64,000 nucleotides of DNA from Candidatus Planktophila sulfonica. Lineage in GTDB: Bacteria; Actinomycetota; Actinomycetes; Nanopelagicales; Nanopelagicaceae. The number at the start of each line of letters is the position of its first letter. Position 1 is the stretch's first letter. Below, in pieces: positions 62,936 through 64,000 of this stretch. The stretch covers positions 186,001 through 250,000 of the forward strand of contig NZ_CP016773.1 in the NCBI RefSeq assembly GCF_002288065.1, in the 5' to 3' direction. Below the pieces are notes generated by a model. It made no database searches. It had not been told where the DNA came from and saw only the letters and a list, made by a program, of their open reading frames with translations. Both the position numbers and the translations under genes were made by a program.

Positions 62936-64000
62936 ATGACAACAACAGAACCAGTTCGTTCTAGCAGCCCAGAACTTTCAAGCATGACCCTTCCTAAGTT
63001 AAAGGAAGTTGCGTCACAGCTCGGTATCGAGGGTGCAGCGAAGCTCAAGAAGGATGATCTCGTTACAGCAATTGCAGATCTCCAGGCAGCCAACCGCGAA
63101 GCAGCGAAGGCAGAGCGTGAAGCTCGCCGTGAAGCTCGCAATGCTAAGAAGAACAACCGCGATAACAACGCAAAGAATTCAGATGACTCTTCAGATGAAG
63201 GCGACGATGAAGATGATTCATCAGATAATGCACCTTCTAGTAACGACCGTGGAAACGATCGTGAAGACCGTGGCAGCCGTAACCGCCGCGATCGCAACCG
63301 TGGACGCGATCGCAACCGCGACCGTGGAAACCGCGAAGAGCGCGAGCCAGTAATCGGCGAAGATGATGTCTTGGTACCAGTTGGTGGCCTCGTAGACATC
63401 ATGGATAACTATTCATTTATTCGTACAGGTGGATACCTTCCAGGTCCTAACGACGTCTACGTTTCACAAGGCCAGGTACGTAAGTACGGTCTTCGTAAGG
63501 GAGATGTTGTAACAGGTCAGGTTCGCCAGCTACGCGAAGGCGAAACTCGTCAGAAATACAACCCACTTATCTCTCTCGAGACAATCAACGGATTGCCATA
63601 TGAAGAAGCACGTGGCCGCGTTGAATTTGGAAAGCTTGTTCCTCTCTACCCACAAGAGCGTCTTCGCCTTGAGACAGAGCCAAACATTCTTACAACTCGC
63701 GTCATCGACTTGATCGCACCAATCGGTAAGGGCCAGCGCGGACTTATCGTTTCGCCTCCAAAGGCCGGTAAGACCATGGTCTTGCAATCAATTGCAAACG
63801 CAATCACAACAAACAATCCTGAATGTCACTTGATGGTTGTTCTCGTTGATGAGCGCCCTGAAGAAGTTACGGATATGCAGCGCAGCGTTAAGGGTGAAGT
63901 TATTGCTTCTACCTTCGACCGCCCTGCAGATGACCACACAACAATCGCAGAGCTCGCTATCGAGCGCGCAAAGCGCCTCGTTGAAATGGGCCACGATGTA
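62936..64000 (+). CDS. rho: Transcription termination factor Rho (3' end outside window)
   Basis: There are 355 codons from ATG 62936 to the window edge with no stop. Order: Rho N domain (16-50, MTLPKLKEVASQLG), a long Arg/Asp/Asn-rich insertion (about 52-138) typical of actinobacterial Rho, the RNA-binding cold-shock domain (about 148-200, FIRTGGYLPGPNDVYVS), Walker A PPKAGKT (274-280) and Walker B VVLVDERPEE. It is a hexameric RNA-dependent ATPase. The Q and R loops of the secondary RNA site lie beyond the edge. Confidence 0.96.
   Translation, partial: MTTTEPVRSSSPELSSMTLPKLKEVASQLGIEGAAKLKKDDLVTAIADLQAANREAAKAEREARREARNAKKNNRDNNAKNSDDSSDEGDDEDDSSDNAPSSNDRGNDREDRGSRNRRDRNRGRDRNRDRGNREEREPVIGEDDVLVPVGGLVDIMDNYSFIRTGGYLPGPNDVYVSQGQVRKYGLRKGDVVTGQVRQLREGETRQKYNPLISLETINGLPYEEARGRVEFGKLVPLYPQERLRLETEPNILTTRVIDLIAPIGKGQRGLIVSPPKAGKTMVLQSIANAITTNNPECHLMVVLVDERPEEVTDMQRSVKGEVIASTFDRPADDHTTIAELAIERAKRLVEMGHDV

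Noticed and set aside
62911-63402. Arg/Ser-rich open frame on the minus strand and a plus-strand frame at 63009-63353
   Set aside because: Both overlap the Arg/Asp-rich insertion of rho, which stays open off frame because of its biased codons. Rho itself is certain.

Overview
The window reads as one continuous chromosomal segment of a streamlined freshwater actinobacterium of the acI lineage (order Nanopelagicales; a Ca. Planktophila-like genome is my best guess). The reasons are actinobacterial gene orders (UPF0182 neighbourhood; aroA-rsgA-hisN; sigR-rsrA; clpS-DUF2017-mec-cysO-cysM-murI-rph-rdgB; prfB-ftsE-ftsX-smpB-ssrA; argS-lysA-hom-thrC-thrB-rho), mycothiol-type redox genes, fused Kgd, a Ni superoxide dismutase, an actinorhodopsin, only moderate GC for an actinobacterium, and very short intergenic gaps. 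Assignments rest on motifs and remembered family features, not on database searches. No gap between genes exceeds 300 bases. I saw no insertion sequence, prophage, CRISPR array or rRNA.

Layout. 1-6911: proteolysis and envelope block with a partial gene at the left edge, a DUF5679 zinc protein, a YgjP-like metallopeptidase, a zincin-like protein, a small membrane protein, a Lon-domain protease lacking PDZ, and UPF0182. 6985-7061: initiator tRNA. 7138-13353: phosphatidylcholine-synthase-like enzyme, then the leftward operon aroA-rsgA-hisN-copA. 13396-20376: SRAP protein, then a redox block (sigR-rsrA, thioesterase, sodN/sodX, mycoredoxin) beside the Kgd oxoglutarate enzyme. 20558-26485: short-chain dehydrogenase, a degenerate GGDEF-like protein and a compact Tad/Flp pilus cluster. 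26506-30672: prfB, ftsEX, smpB, tmRNA and DUF3039. 30708-41202: argF, three-subunit transhydrogenase, pirin with a clear operator, DUF222/HNH protein, tRNA hydroxylase trhO, GNAT, GH18 protein, clpS. 41199-45713: the CysO-dependent cysteine pathway, then murI, rph and rdgB. 45758-51261: two lysine/alanine-rich proteins of unusual architecture, acyltransferase, hemolysin III and MFS. 51486-53000: rhodopsin, small proteins and tRNA-Leu. 53072-56265: xylose-type ABC importer. 56457-64000: argS and aspartate-family biosynthesis, then rho, cut by the right edge.

How it works together. The genome looks light-assisted (rhodopsin proton pump plus proton-driven transhydrogenase), scavenging (pentose ABC importer) and focused on oxidative-stress control (SigR/RsrA, NiSOD, mycoredoxin, a DUF2017 regulator next to the CysO pathway).

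The most striking pattern is regulatory. About twenty genes have a TANNNT hexamer placed 5-7 bases before the start codon, which is the geometry of leaderless mRNAs. The most unusual protein is a predicted membrane-anchored histone-H1-like protein (45758-46654). A coiled-coil protein with a similar basic tail lies 1.8 kb away.
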